Source: Benthortus sp964440495 (lineage in GTDB: Archaea; Thermoproteota; Nitrososphaeria_A; Caldarchaeales; Wolframiiraptoraceae). From it: a stretch of 48,390 nt of DNA. The stretch covers positions 1 to 48,390 of the forward strand of contig CAYTSD010000008.1 in NCBI GenBank assembly GCA_964440495.1. Reading direction: 5' to 3'. Numbering within the stretch: position 1 is the stretch's first letter; every line of letters starts with the position of its first letter. A program made the translations under genes and the position numbers. The notes under the pieces are model-generated. The model was not told the DNA's origin and did not search any database. It saw only the letters and a list, made by a program, of their open reading frames with translations. Positions 24,612-33,168 of this stretch are shown in pieces.

Positions 24612-25008
24612 TGCGGACCCCGCCTATCTTCTTCTTCACCACTACCTCTAATACACCCTCCTTATATCTAGCTCTAACGCTTGAGGGGTCTATCTTCACT
24701 GGAAGCTGGATATGTAGCAGATACTTCTCTTCCCTCCTTAGCGCTGAGCGGCAGGGCGCCTCAACCTTGATGTAGTCTTCTCCAACCCTGAGGTCTATCT
24801 CCTCCTTATTTACGCCAGGCATATCCGCTGTGAGGATTATCTCGTCCCCGGATTCATAGAGGTTGTAGAGCGGCGTTATGCATCCTCTCATCTCCTCGGT
24901 CTCTTTAAGCCTCCTGATAAACTCCTCCTCAACCTGCTGCATCTCCTCCTCCATCCTCCTAAACTCGTCGAGCAGAATCTTCCAGAGAGGCCTCCTACGT
25001 AGACTCAT
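24598..25008 (-). CDS. Small heat shock protein Hsp20
   Basis: 136 aa. An N-terminal helix (FRRMEEEMQQVEEEFIRRL) is followed by the alpha-crystallin domain from about residue 45, with DMPGVNKEEIDLRV, LLHIQLPVKIDPSSVRARYKEGVLEVVV. The C-terminus ends in IGGVRIRVE, which keeps the IxI-type anchor (VRI). It holds denatured proteins. It lies 15 bp after the PAC2 gene in the same direction, so a proteostasis operon is likely. Confidence 0.94.
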   Translation of the reverse strand: MSLRRRPLWKILLDEFRRMEEEMQQVEEEFIRRLKETEEMRGCITPLYNLYESGDEIILTADMPGVNKEEIDLRVGEDYIKVEAPCRSALRREEKYLLHIQLPVKIDPSSVRARYKEGVLEVVVKKKIGGVRIRVE

Positions 25009-25023
25009 TTCCCCCTACACCTC

Positions 25024-25809
25024 CTACAGGTAGACGGGTGGGAGCTCAAGCTCCTTCGCCTTCTGGACACCCTGCATCACCTGACTCGTCCTCCTCATAA
25101 GATCCCTAAGCCTAAGCTTAAGTTCTTCGGCGCTCTCCAGCAGGGGCTTAACATCTACTTCAACGTTTAGGAGCTTTGCAACGTATCGGACAACCTCTGC
25201 GGCTGATCCTGGGTCAGGGTAGTTGAAGTGCGATTGCGCGAGAACTAGAAGCGTGTTTATCTTCCTCTTCACCCCCTCGAGGAGGAGCATCCCCTTCACC
25301 CCGGCTACGAAGCCGTCCTTAAACTTCTCAACGCCCTCGATCTTTCCAGCCTCCTCCGTTAGCTCGGGGCTGCTGCCTAGGACGAAGACCTTAGGCTTCT
25401 CGATGTTGATGCGTGAGGGCTCTGGAATCCCTGTCAGGGTTATGAAGAGCTTCGGCTTCTTAGAGGAGACCCACTCCATAATCTTGTAGCTTAAGGGCTT
25501 CACTATTGAGGCTGGGATAGGGACGTCTGAGAGTATAGCTAGCAGGTTATCCTTCCTATAGATTCTCACGAGGTTGAGTATCCTCCCATTCCTGACGGAG
25601 ACTATGGGGGGCAGGGCGTCGGCCTCGATATACCCTACCTCCCGCATCCCAAGCTTGTCGGCCATGAAGGAGGCCGCTATGGCTCCGACGAGCCCCACAT
25701 CTGGAAACCCTTCGAAGACTATGAACCCCTCGCCCTCCAGAGGCTCGGTCTCAATCACACGTATTTCCTCATATCCTTCCGACATTGCGTTCAAGAGTTC
25801 TGCAGCCAA
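25024..25809 (-). CDS. PAC2-family proteasome assembly chaperone/activator with C-terminal HbYX motif
   Basis: 261 aa. The PAC2 domain is recognised by GEGFIVFEGFPDVGLVGAIAASFMADKLG and the central TGIPEP segment. A helical C-terminal extension ends in PPVYL, where V-Y-L is a perfect hydrophobic-Tyr-any motif, the tail that inserts into 20S alpha-ring pockets. In archaea, PbaB-type PAC2 proteins with such tails bind and activate the proteasome. The start is TTG 25809 if leaderless (TATA-like CCTATATTTC at 25827-25836), or ATG 25785. Followed by Hsp20; divergent from NikR. Confidence 0.88.
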   Translation of the reverse strand: MAAELLNAMSEGYEEIRVIETEPLEGEGFIVFEGFPDVGLVGAIAASFMADKLGMREVGYIEADALPPIVSVRNGRILNLVRIYRKDNLLAILSDVPIPASIVKPLSYKIMEWVSSKKPKLFITLTGIPEPSRINIEKPKVFVLGSSPELTEEAGKIEGVEKFKDGFVAGVKGMLLLEGVKRKINTLLVLAQSHFNYPDPGSAAEVVRYVAKLLNVEVDVKPLLESAEELKLRLRDLMRRTSQVMQGVQKAKELELPPVYL

Positions 25810-25870
25810 GCTCTTAAACTTACCCAGAAATATAGGGTTTTTAGGCTTTCAAGGCCTCTAATATGCTGCT

Positions 25871-26281
25871 ATGAGTAGGGTGGTTAGGGCAGGTGTCTCC
25901 TTTCCGGCCGAGCTTCTTGAGAGCTTCGATAAGATTGTGGAGGAGATGGGGATAGGTTCTAGGTCGAGGGGGATTCAGGAGGCGATTAGAACCTTCATCT
26001 CGATAAACTCTTGGAGGCTTCCAGGAGACGAGGAGGTCGCCGGAGTCCTCCTAGTTCATTATTCCCATGAGGAGAAAGGGGTTGAGGAGGCTCTCACCCA
26101 CACTCAACATGGCTTCCTAGACCTGATACCATCCTCCCTCCACATACATCTCAGCAAGGAAGACTGCCTCCTCGTGATAACGGTGAGAGGCAGGGTCTCA
26201 AAGGTTAAGGAGCTTGTTAGAAGACTTAGGGAGATAGGGCGGCTGAAGCAGCTTACCCACGTCTTGATGCCTATCTACTAG
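25871..26281 (+). CDS. nikR: NikR-type nickel-responsive regulator
   Basis: 136 aa. The N-terminal ribbon-helix-helix is VRAGVSFPAELLESFDKIVEEMG...SRSRGIQEAIR. The C-terminal ACT-like domain keeps all four high-affinity nickel ligands with the exact E. coli spacing: His80, His91, His93 and Cys99 (intervals 11, 2, 6). It therefore should bind Ni and repress or modulate nickel uptake genes, none of which is in this window. It is divergent from the PAC2 gene. The stop shares CTAG with the opposing malic enzyme stop. Confidence 0.92.
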   Translation: MSRVVRAGVSFPAELLESFDKIVEEMGIGSRSRGIQEAIRTFISINSWRLPGDEEVAGVLLVHYSHEEKGVEEALTHTQHGFLDLIPSSLHIHLSKEDCLLVITVRGRVSKVKELVRRLREIGRLKQLTHVLMPIY

Positions 26282-27597
26282 TCGGGTGGGGGAGGAATCA
26301 AGCCTTCCCGCATCAGGGTGCTAAGGGTCTCACGCGCCTTCCTAATGGTCTCTAACGCGTCCTCGTAGAGCTGCTTCCAGCTCCTCCTCACCCTGGCGAT
26401 TCCCTGCTCTATCGCTTTGGAGCCTACTGCCGCAGCCTCTCTTGGAAAGACCTCCCAATCCCCCATGCTTGGGATTATGTAGTCTTCTCTAAGTCCCTTC
26501 TCCTCAGCCATCCTAGCAATCTCCATAGCTGCCGCCAGACACATCTCATCGGTTATGGTCTTGGCTCTAACGTCTAAAGCCCCCCTAAAGACCCCTGGGA
26601 AGACCAGCGCGTTATTGGCCTGGTTCGGGAAGTCCGACCTCCCGGTTGCCACGACCCTTGCACCAGCCTCCTTAGCCTCCCAGGGCCATATCTCTGGAAC
26701 AGGGTTTGCGCAGGCGAAGACTATCGGGTTGTCCTGCATTAGTCTCACCCACTCCTTCCTAATGACCCCTGGGCCAGGTCTCGAGAGAGCTATGACCGCA
26801 TCCGCCCCCCTCATGGCCTCAGCTATCCCTCCCGAGACCCCCTCAGCGTTGGTCTTCAAGGCCATCTCATACTTCCATGGATTCCTCCTCCTAATCTCCT
26901 CCAAGTCCCCCCTCCGAGCATGGAGCACACCCCTACTATCAACCATTCTAGTCTTAGCTGGGTCTATTCCAGCGGCGAAGAGCAGGCGTGCGACAGCCAG
27001 GCTTGCCGCACCCGCGCCGATCATCGCTACAACCACTTCTCCAGGCTTCTTTCCCACGAGCTTCAGGGCGTTAATCATTCCCGCTGTTATTACTGTGGCT
27101 GTTCCCTGCTGGTCGTCGTGCCAGACAGGTATCTCAAGAGAATCTCTAAGCCTCTCCAAGATATAGAAGCACTTAGGCTTGGCGATATCCTCCAGGTTTA
27201 CTCCACCGAAGCCGGGCTCCAAGCTCTCGACGACCCTGACAAATTCATCCGCATCCCTAACCCTGAGAGCCAGGGGAATCGCGTCAACCCCTCCAAGATA
27301 CTTGAATAGGAGAGCCTTCCCCTCCATGACTGGGAGCCCAGCCTCCGGCCCGATATCTCCCAGACCTAGAACCCTTGACCCATCGGTGACTATCGCTACA
27401 AGGTTCTCCTTACACGTATACTCGTAGACAAGCTCCCTATTCTTTTCAATCTCCCTGCATGGCTCAGCAACCCCTGGAGTATACCATATCGAGAAGTCTC
27501 TAAGCGACCTAACGGGACACTTAATCCCGATCTGAATCTTACCCCTATAGAATGCATGATACTTTAGGGAGAGCGTTCTCAGCTCCTCATCACTCAA
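26278..27597 (-). CDS. Malic enzyme, NAD(P)-dependent
   Basis: 439 aa short-form malic enzyme that decarboxylates malate to pyruvate. The N-terminal YTPGVAEPC gives the substrate site, TDGSRVLGLGDIG the metal/malate loop, EGKALLFKYLGG the catalytic Lys region, and VWHDDQQGTATV the second metal site. The cofactor motif is VVAMIGAGAASLAVARLL. The usual phosphotransacetylase tail of long bacterial forms is absent. NAD versus NADP preference not decided. Divergent from HMG-CoA reductase. Confidence 0.95.
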   Translation of the reverse strand: MSDEELRTLSLKYHAFYRGKIQIGIKCPVRSLRDFSIWYTPGVAEPCREIEKNRELVYEYTCKENLVAIVTDGSRVLGLGDIGPEAGLPVMEGKALLFKYLGGVDAIPLALRVRDADEFVRVVESLEPGFGGVNLEDIAKPKCFYILERLRDSLEIPVWHDDQQGTATVITAGMINALKLVGKKPGEVVVAMIGAGAASLAVARLLFAAGIDPAKTRMVDSRGVLHARRGDLEEIRRRNPWKYEMALKTNAEGVSGGIAEAMRGADAVIALSRPGPGVIRKEWVRLMQDNPIVFACANPVPEIWPWEAKEAGARVVATGRSDFPNQANNALVFPGVFRGALDVRAKTITDEMCLAAAMEIARMAEEKGLREDYIIPSMGDWEVFPREAAAVGSKAIEQGIARVRRSWKQLYEDALETIRKARETLSTLMREGLIPPPPD

Positions 27598-27673
27598 GAT
27601 TCTTCACTCCAGCCATAATCCGTAAAAGAAAAAGTGAAATAATAACTATACCTTAGAAGGGGTTGATTCAATT

Positions 27674-28957
27674 ATGAGTGAGAAGAGTTCTAGGATACCG
27701 AAGTTCTATAGGTTTCCACCTGAAGAGAGGTTAAGAATTGTAGCAGAGTTCGCTGGACTCGGTGGAGAAGAGGTCAAGCTACTAAAGAAGACAGGAGGAC
27801 TTGGATTAGATATAGCTGATAGAATGATTGAGAACGTTATTGGAACATTCCAACTCCCCCTAGGAATAGCTGTGAATTTCCTCATCAACGGTAAAGACTA
27901 TCTGATACCTATGGCTATTGAGGAACCCTCCGTGGTGGCGGCAGCCTCAAACGCCGCCAAGATGGCTAGAGAGGGTGGGGGGATACGTACTCAGAGCACA
28001 AGTCCTATAATGATTGGGCAGATACAGCTCCTCGGGGTTAAAGACCCCTACTCAGCTAGATTTGAGATTCTTGAGGCGAAGAAGGAGATTCTTGAAAAGG
28101 CGAATGAATGTGACCCCGTGCTTGTTAGGCTTGGGGGTGGCGCAAAAGACCTTGAGGCGCGCGTCGTCGAGTCTAGGGTCGGTGTGATGCTGGTCGTCCA
28201 CCTCCTAGTTGACGTTAAAGACGCTATGGGCGCCAACGCTGTTAACACCATGGCTGAGGCGGTTGCTCCAAGGCTCGCATCTATAGCTGGTGGAAGATTC
28301 AGACTTAGAATAATCTCAAATCTAGCTGACAGGAGAATTGTGCGCGCAAAGGTTAGGATTCCTCCGAAGGCTGTTGGCGGAACGGAGGTTGCGGAGGGAA
28401 TAGTTGAGGCATGGGCTTTCGCAGACGCAGACCCCTATAGAGCCGCCACCCACAACAAGGGAATAATGAACGGCGTCGACGCAGTCGTAATCGCAACTGG
28501 AAACGATTGGAGAGCCGTTGAGGCTGGAGCCCATGCCTACGCTGCGAGAACAGGGAGATACAAGCCGCTTAGCAGATGGGAGATTGATGGGGAAGGATAT
28601 CTTGTCGGAACACTTGAGATGCCGTTAGCGGTTGGAATAGTTGGAGGAGCGACCAGAACAAATCCTCTCGCAAGAATATCTCTAAAGATACTCGGCGTCA
28701 AGACCGCTCGAGAGCTGGCTGAGGTCATAGGGGCTGTAGGCTTGGTGCAGAACCTTGCAGCCTTAAGAGCCCTCGCAGCTGAGGGGATTCAGGCGGGACA
28801 TATGTCGCTTCACGCAAAGAATATTGCGGTTATGGCTGGAGCGGTTGGAGATGAGATAGATAGGGTTGCAGAGATACTTGTCAAGGAGAGGAAGATACGG
28901 GTTGATAGGGCGAAGGAGGTCTTAGAAGAGCTGAGGCAAAGAAGGGGAAACGCTTAA
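27674..28957 (+). CDS. hmgA: Hydroxymethylglutaryl-CoA reductase, class II (bacterial type)
   Basis: 427 aa enzyme that makes mevalonate for archaeal isoprenoid lipids. Catalytic residues line up with the Pseudomonas mevalonii enzyme: Glu83 (EEPS), Lys262 (HNKGIMNG), Asp278 (GNDWRAVE) and His376 (GHMSLH). The blocks ENVIG (53-57), DAMGAN (183-188), VDPYRAATHNKG-like ADPYRAATHNKG and VGTLEMP are those of class II, and the length matches. It lacks the membrane region and class I sequence blocks. Most relatives of this archaeon would be expected to have class I. DUF99 follows 29 bp later. Confidence 0.95.
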   Translation: MSEKSSRIPKFYRFPPEERLRIVAEFAGLGGEEVKLLKKTGGLGLDIADRMIENVIGTFQLPLGIAVNFLINGKDYLIPMAIEEPSVVAAASNAAKMAREGGGIRTQSTSPIMIGQIQLLGVKDPYSARFEILEAKKEILEKANECDPVLVRLGGGAKDLEARVVESRVGVMLVVHLLVDVKDAMGANAVNTMAEAVAPRLASIAGGRFRLRIISNLADRRIVRAKVRIPPKAVGGTEVAEGIVEAWAFADADPYRAATHNKGIMNGVDAVVIATGNDWRAVEAGAHAYAARTGRYKPLSRWEIDGEGYLVGTLEMPLAVGIVGGATRTNPLARISLKILGVKTARELAEVIGAVGLVQNLAALRALAAEGIQAGHMSLHAKNIAVMAGAVGDEIDRVAEILVKERKIRVDRAKEVLEELRQRRGNA

Positions 28958-28986
28958 TCCATACCCCTGCATCCTAGACTCAAGAC

Positions 28987-29571
28987 TTGAAGCTCAGACT
29001 AGAGAAGAAGGGGATAAGGGTTCTAGGGATAGCTGAGAGCTTCGAGAAAGGAGTATCGGACAAGGCGGTGCTGGCAGGAGTAGTCATGCGTTCAGACCTA
29101 ATAATCGACGGAGTAGTGTTAGGAAGATGCACGGTCGGAGGAATGGATGCAACCGACACCATCATAGAGATGTATAGGAGGCTTGAGAGAACAGACATAG
29201 CCGCAATAATGCTCAACGGATGCATAATAAGCTGGTTCAACGTAGTCGACCTCCAAAAACTAAGCGATGAAACAAATCTACCAGTAATCTGCGTCTCCTA
29301 CTACCCCTCAAAGGGGATAAAGGAATACTTCATGAAATATTTCCCAAGCGATTGGGAGAATCGTGTAGAAGTCTATGAGAGGCTTGGCTCAAGATTCGAG
29401 ATCGTGAATAGGAATGGCTTCAAGGTTTATCTACGTATAGTTGGACTGGATAGTGATGAAGCCTCTAGACTCATAAATCGCTACACATTGTTTGGAAGAA
29501 TCCCTGAGCCTCTCCGCGTCGCGCGTCTGATAGCTCACTCGGTTCTCAAGGATATACACCGTCTCTCCTAA
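28987..29571 (+). CDS. DUF99 family protein (putative endonuclease dU-like)
   Basis: 194 aa. The archaeal DUF99 layout is clear: IRVLGIAESFEKG, the AVLAGVVMRSDLIIDGVVLG block with the following VGGMDAT, then IMLNGCIISWFNVVDL and the NLPVICVSYYPS strand. The family has been linked to a deoxyuridine endonuclease in thermophilic archaea. TTG start shortly after HMG-CoA reductase, probably co-transcribed. The 3' end overlaps the opposing nucleotidyltransferase by 26 bp. Confidence 0.85.
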   Translation: MKLRLEKKGIRVLGIAESFEKGVSDKAVLAGVVMRSDLIIDGVVLGRCTVGGMDATDTIIEMYRRLERTDIAAIMLNGCIISWFNVVDLQKLSDETNLPVICVSYYPSKGIKEYFMKYFPSDWENRVEVYERLGSRFEIVNRNGFKVYLRIVGLDSDEASRLINRYTLFGRIPEPLRVARLIAHSVLKDIHRLS

Positions 29572-30631
29572 CTCTTAGATTGTTCTCAACCCTTGAACCC
29601 GGGGCTATAACTAGAGCCTTGTCACCAATAATCTCCGCCTCATCCCCTATCTCCGCTCGGTCTCCAGCAATAACGTTCCTCAACATGGTCCTTCTCCCAA
29701 CACTGCATCCATATAGGAGGATTGACCCTTCAACTCTGCTCTCAGCCCCTACAGAGACATCATCCATCAGAACTGTTCCAGCCCCGATTCTCGCACCTCT
29801 ACCTACCGTAACTCCTCTACCGATGATGCATGGCGGCGTTATCTTAGCATCCCCCATAATCTCCGCTTCATCCGATACTATGCATCTGCCGTCGACTTCC
29901 TTCTGGAGGAGTTTGGAGTTTGCTGCTAGGAGGTCTCCCGGTCTTCCAACGTCGAGCCACCAATCTCTCTCCGAGACGTGGACTAGAATCTTGAAGCCTT
30001 TCTCAGCAAGCATGTTGAGAACATCCGTAAGTTCATATTCTCCACGTTTAGAAGGCTTAATCTCCTCGGCAAACCGGAGAGCTGCCCCGGGAAGTATGTA
30101 GAGTCCAGCGTTTGCAAGCCCTGGTCCTCTTCCAGTCTTCTCTTCAACTCTCTTAAAAATGGAGTCTTCAACCTTCACGCTCCCATACTCTGAAACATCA
30201 CCTACCTTAACCGCCTCCAGCGCTCCATCCGCTTCAGATCCCTCATAAAACTCCATGAATGTCTTCACTACCTCTGGCTCCAGAGTTATGTCTCCATAGG
30301 CTACCAGGAAGCGGTCTCCCTCTAAATGGGGTGCGCATACCCTCAATGCATGCCCTGTTCCAAGAGCCTTACCCTGGTCAACGAAGCTTACATCGAGCTT
30401 AAGGTTCCATGATTCCACTGCAGCTCTAATCATTTCACCTAGATAGGAGACTACTATAACTGCTTCTCCGACTCCAGCCTCTTGAAGAGATTCTAGAACT
30501 CTCCGCAGAATAGGTTTCCCAGCTACTGGTAGAAGCTGTTTAGGCCTCAGAAGCGTGAGGGGACGCAGCCTCTTCCCAAGTCCTGCAGCGAAGACAGCTG
30601 CCTTCAAGAATCCTCTGTTTACACGTTTCAT
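29546..30631 (-). CDS. NDP-sugar pyrophosphorylase with C-terminal left-handed beta-helix (GlmU/ManC-like)
   Basis: 361 aa. The Rossmann-like nucleotidyltransferase domain (1-240) has AAGLGKRLRPLTLLRPKQLLPVAGKPI; the usual Thr of the G-x-G-T-R loop is Lys. VAYGDITLEP and WWLDVGRPGDLL give the metal and sugar sites. Hexapeptide repeats follow (IIGRGVTVGRGARIGAGTVL). Such enzymes activate glucose-1-P, mannose-1-P or GlcNAc-1-P; the specificity cannot be read. No GlmU acetyltransferase NxxNYD-type ending is seen. Divergent from dphB. Confidence 0.87.
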   Translation of the reverse strand: MKRVNRGFLKAAVFAAGLGKRLRPLTLLRPKQLLPVAGKPILRRVLESLQEAGVGEAVIVVSYLGEMIRAAVESWNLKLDVSFVDQGKALGTGHALRVCAPHLEGDRFLVAYGDITLEPEVVKTFMEFYEGSEADGALEAVKVGDVSEYGSVKVEDSIFKRVEEKTGRGPGLANAGLYILPGAALRFAEEIKPSKRGEYELTDVLNMLAEKGFKILVHVSERDWWLDVGRPGDLLAANSKLLQKEVDGRCIVSDEAEIMGDAKITPPCIIGRGVTVGRGARIGAGTVLMDDVSVGAESRVEGSILLYGCSVGRRTMLRNVIAGDRAEIGDEAEIIGDKALVIAPGSRVENNLRVRRDGVYP

Positions 30632-30672
30632 TAATCCTAAAAAAGTATGCTGCGTAGTCTGCCGATGCTGAG

Positions 30673-31704
30673 ATGACTCTTCATCTAGTGGGTCTAGGCC
30701 TCGGGGTGAGAAACTACCTAACCCTCAAAGCCTTGGAGGTTATGGAGGAAGCCGACATCCTAATCCTCGACACCTATACCAGCTGGATTCACGGAGACCT
30801 CTTGAAGATGCTTAAAGATAGATTTGGTGGAAGGCTTAGACTAGCCGATAGAAGGATGCTTGAAGAAGACGTTAAACATATTATTGAGATGGCTTCTAAG
30901 AAGGAGGTTGCGCTCCTCATACCTGGAGACCCTCTAGTTGCTACAACCCATATCACAATTCTTTTGGAAGCGGTCAAGCATGGAGTTCCCTACACATTAA
31001 ACTACGGGGTCTCAATATACTCTACGGTGGCCTCGGCTTCAGGTCTCCAAGCCTACAAGTTTGGGAGAACAACAACAATCCCGAAGAGCGGTGTAGGTGT
31101 TGAGAGCTGCTACAGGGTAATCGCTGAGAACATGGAGCACGGCCTCCACACACTACTCCTCCTCGACACAGCCGACGGTGGATTAACTGCTCCAGAAGCG
31201 CTCAAACTCCTCCAAGAAGCTGAGAAAGAGATTGGCAGGGGAATAATCAGCGAAGATAGGCTTCTAATAGTCTTGGCTAGGCTCGGTTCAGAAGATGAGG
31301 AGCGATGGGCTGGAGCATTCTCAGAAGCATTAACGAGAACTTATCCGCCTCCACCCCACTCAATAATCTTCCCAGGAGAACTCCACTTCATAGAGGCTGA
31401 AACACTCCAGAAACTATTCAGCGTAGAAAGAGAACTGATAGAAGGCCATAAACCTGTTCGATGTGAAAGGCTTCGAGTTCAAGAGTATTTGAGGAAGGCT
31501 GAGAACGCCTTCAAAACTATGAGGATAAAGAGTGCGGGGAAGAATGTTGAGAAGGTTCTGGAGATAGCGGAGAGCTACCTCAATGATGCACGCATATTCT
31601 TCAACCGTGGAGAATTATTTAACGCTCTGGGTGCTATAGCCTATTGTGAGGGACTACTTGACGCTCTCAGAGATATGGGTGGGATAGAGTTTGAGTGGGG
31701 TTAG
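30673..31704 (+). CDS. dphB: Diphthine synthase fused to a C-terminal DUF357 domain
   Basis: 343 aa. Residues 1-255 are the SAM-dependent methylase that modifies the EF-2 histidine to diphthine: LVGLGLGVRNYLTLKALEVM, DTYTSW, LLIPGDPLVATTH, GVSIYSTVASASGLQAYKFG and the late SIIFPGELHFIE. The usual length is 255-275. The extra 75-80 residues look like DUF357: FKTMRIKSAGKNVEKVLEIA, then YLNDARIFFNRGELFNALGA and IAYCEGLLDALRDMG. DUF357 is normally a separate small archaeal protein. ATG start; the stop interlocks with the opposing wHTH gene in TTAG. Confidence 0.92.
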   Translation: MTLHLVGLGLGVRNYLTLKALEVMEEADILILDTYTSWIHGDLLKMLKDRFGGRLRLADRRMLEEDVKHIIEMASKKEVALLIPGDPLVATTHITILLEAVKHGVPYTLNYGVSIYSTVASASGLQAYKFGRTTTIPKSGVGVESCYRVIAENMEHGLHTLLLLDTADGGLTAPEALKLLQEAEKEIGRGIISEDRLLIVLARLGSEDEERWAGAFSEALTRTYPPPPHSIIFPGELHFIEAETLQKLFSVERELIEGHKPVRCERLRVQEYLRKAENAFKTMRIKSAGKNVEKVLEIAESYLNDARIFFNRGELFNALGAIAYCEGLLDALRDMGGIEFEWG

Positions 31705-31970
31705 AGTCTGAATCCGAAGGCTTCAGCAAGTTTCTCAGCCCTCTCAAGCTCCCTCAAAAACCTGTAACCCTTCTCAGTTAGCCGATAAATTTTTCCACCG
31801 CCCTCAACCGTTTCTATGAGCCCCTTCTCGACAAGCTCATCAAGATACTTCACCAACCTCTCATGCGATAGATTCGCGTAGAGGAGAATACGAGTAACTC
31901 TATCCTCGCCTTCTTCAATAGCCTTCAAGATGTCGAGGACTATCTTAAGCCTCGACCTATAGGTCTTCAA
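31701..31970 (-). CDS. Small winged-helix DNA-binding protein
   Basis: 89 aa archaeal winged helix. VLDILKAIEEGEDRVTRILLYANLSHERLVKYLDELVEKGLI is followed by the wing TVEGGGKIYRLTEKGYRFL and a C-terminal helix for dimerisation. TTG start in a TTGA overlap with the stop of the upstream membrane protein gene, so the two are translated together. It probably regulates its own operon or the divergent secreted-protein gene. Confidence 0.85.
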   Translation of the reverse strand: MKTYRSRLKIVLDILKAIEEGEDRVTRILLYANLSHERLVKYLDELVEKGLIETVEGGGKIYRLTEKGYRFLRELERAEKLAEAFGFRL

Positions 31971-32569
31971 TCAGTCTTCACCACACGCACTATAAATGCT
32001 GCAAAGAGCATGAACCCGGTGAATCTTAGACTGTGGCCGAGAACTAGGAAGTATCCAGTTAACGCATGGAGAGCGAACATTAGATGGCTTAGCAAAATTA
32101 GGGTGAAGGCTATGAATATTAGAAGAGTGTTGATAGACCTTCTCGCAACCATGTTAACCGCCGACTGAGCCACCACAACCATTAATGGGAGCATCAGAAT
32201 GGTTTCTGAGACAAATCCATAGCCTATAATTGGAATGGCTGAATAGAGTATAGGCTTCTTAAGCTGTCCAACAACGTAGGAGCCGAGGATAAGTATGTAG
32301 GATACGAGGGTTGCGGCAAAGTATAGTGAGTAGCCCAATCCTAGGAGGGCTGGGGTTCTGGAGAAAATTAAGAAGAATGTGAGAAGCGAGTCCATTAAGA
32401 GGCCTGCGCCCGCGAACATGAAGCCGAGCTGAAGCAGGAGGAAGTATTTCTCCCGGGTCGCTAGGTAGGCTTTAAACGCATAGTAGGAGACTAGGAATGA
32501 TGCAGAGGCGCTCGCAACCCCCATTAAGATATCGTAGCCGAATAGGTATCGTCCCCTGAGAGGCATCAC
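31967..32569 (-). CDS. Seven-helix membrane protein, unknown
   Basis: 200 aa with about seven hydrophobic segments at roughly 14-36, 42-68, 73-100, 107-122, 124-142, 147-165 and 172-195. Loops are very short and there is a basic C-terminus (RVVKTD). Not recognised as a transporter or enzyme family. Co-translated with a winged-helix protein, which resembles archaeal membrane-sensor/regulator pairs (inference). Start at GTG 32569 or ATG 32566; TATA-like CATAAATATG at 32587-32596 supports either. Divergent from a secreted protein gene. Confidence 0.72.
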   Translation of the reverse strand: MMPLRGRYLFGYDILMGVASASASFLVSYYAFKAYLATREKYFLLLQLGFMFAGAGLLMDSLLTFFLIFSRTPALLGLGYSLYFAATLVSYILILGSYVVGQLKKPILYSAIPIIGYGFVSETILMLPLMVVVAQSAVNMVARRSINTLLIFIAFTLILLSHLMFALHALTGYFLVLGHSLRFTGFMLFAAFIVRVVKTD

Positions 32570-32653
32570 AGCAATCTTTCGATGGAAGCATATTTATGGT
32601 TTATGGATGATTGATGCATTCACTCCTTAAATCACCTTAGACACACTATAGAC

Positions 32654-33163
32654 ATGAAACTTGGAGTTAAGGTCCTAGCACCTGCAGTCTTGTTAGCAAT
32701 CCTGGCGACGATGATTCTACCAGCAGCCTACGCCGAACCGATGGATACTCCAGGCAGCCTCTATAGGGTTACTTCAACTAGTGGATATGCGTTGATGAAG
32801 GTTGGAGGAGAAGTGGTTAGAGTCGATGCGAGTCTGACGGCGACCGTGGAAGTGCTTACGGTCTGGGAAAACGTTACGGTCTTCGCTGTGGTAGATGGGC
32901 AGCTTAAGATAGGTGACAACACCTATGACATAGCAAGGGGGTGGTGGATAGGTCTCTACTATAAACCCTCTGGAAGAGCGCTCTACGAAGGCTTGGCGAG
33001 AAACGATGAAGGAGGAGTAGGATTCATACTCCACTCAAGAGATATCACAGAAGCCGATGGAGCGACAACGATGAGGATAATCGGAGCATTCAAAGAGAAG
33101 ATTGGAAACTCAACCACCCCTGGAAGAATATTCCTAGAAGCAATAAGGGTAAAGATCTCCTAA
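32654..33163 (+). CDS. Secreted beta-rich protein of unknown function
   Basis: 169 aa. Residues 1-27 form a Sec signal peptide (basic MKLGVK, hydrophobic core, AYA-E cleavage site after Ala27). The mature part is about 140 aa, rich in Val, Thr and Gly and predicted all-beta, with GWWIGLYYKPSGRALYEG in the middle and no Cys. No family recognised. ATG 32654 has a TATA-like CTTAAAT about 25 bp upstream. Divergent from the seven-helix protein. Confidence 0.75.
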   Translation: MKLGVKVLAPAVLLAILATMILPAAYAEPMDTPGSLYRVTSTSGYALMKVGGEVVRVDASLTATVEVLTVWENVTVFAVVDGQLKIGDNTYDIARGWWIGLYYKPSGRALYEGLARNDEGGVGFILHSRDITEADGATTMRIIGAFKEKIGNSTTPGRIFLEAIRVKIS

Positions 33164-33168
33164 AACCC

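Noticed and set aside
26555..27309. Two overlapping plus-strand open frames inside the malic enzyme gene
   Set aside because: Composition and lack of motifs show they mirror the conserved minus-strand gene.
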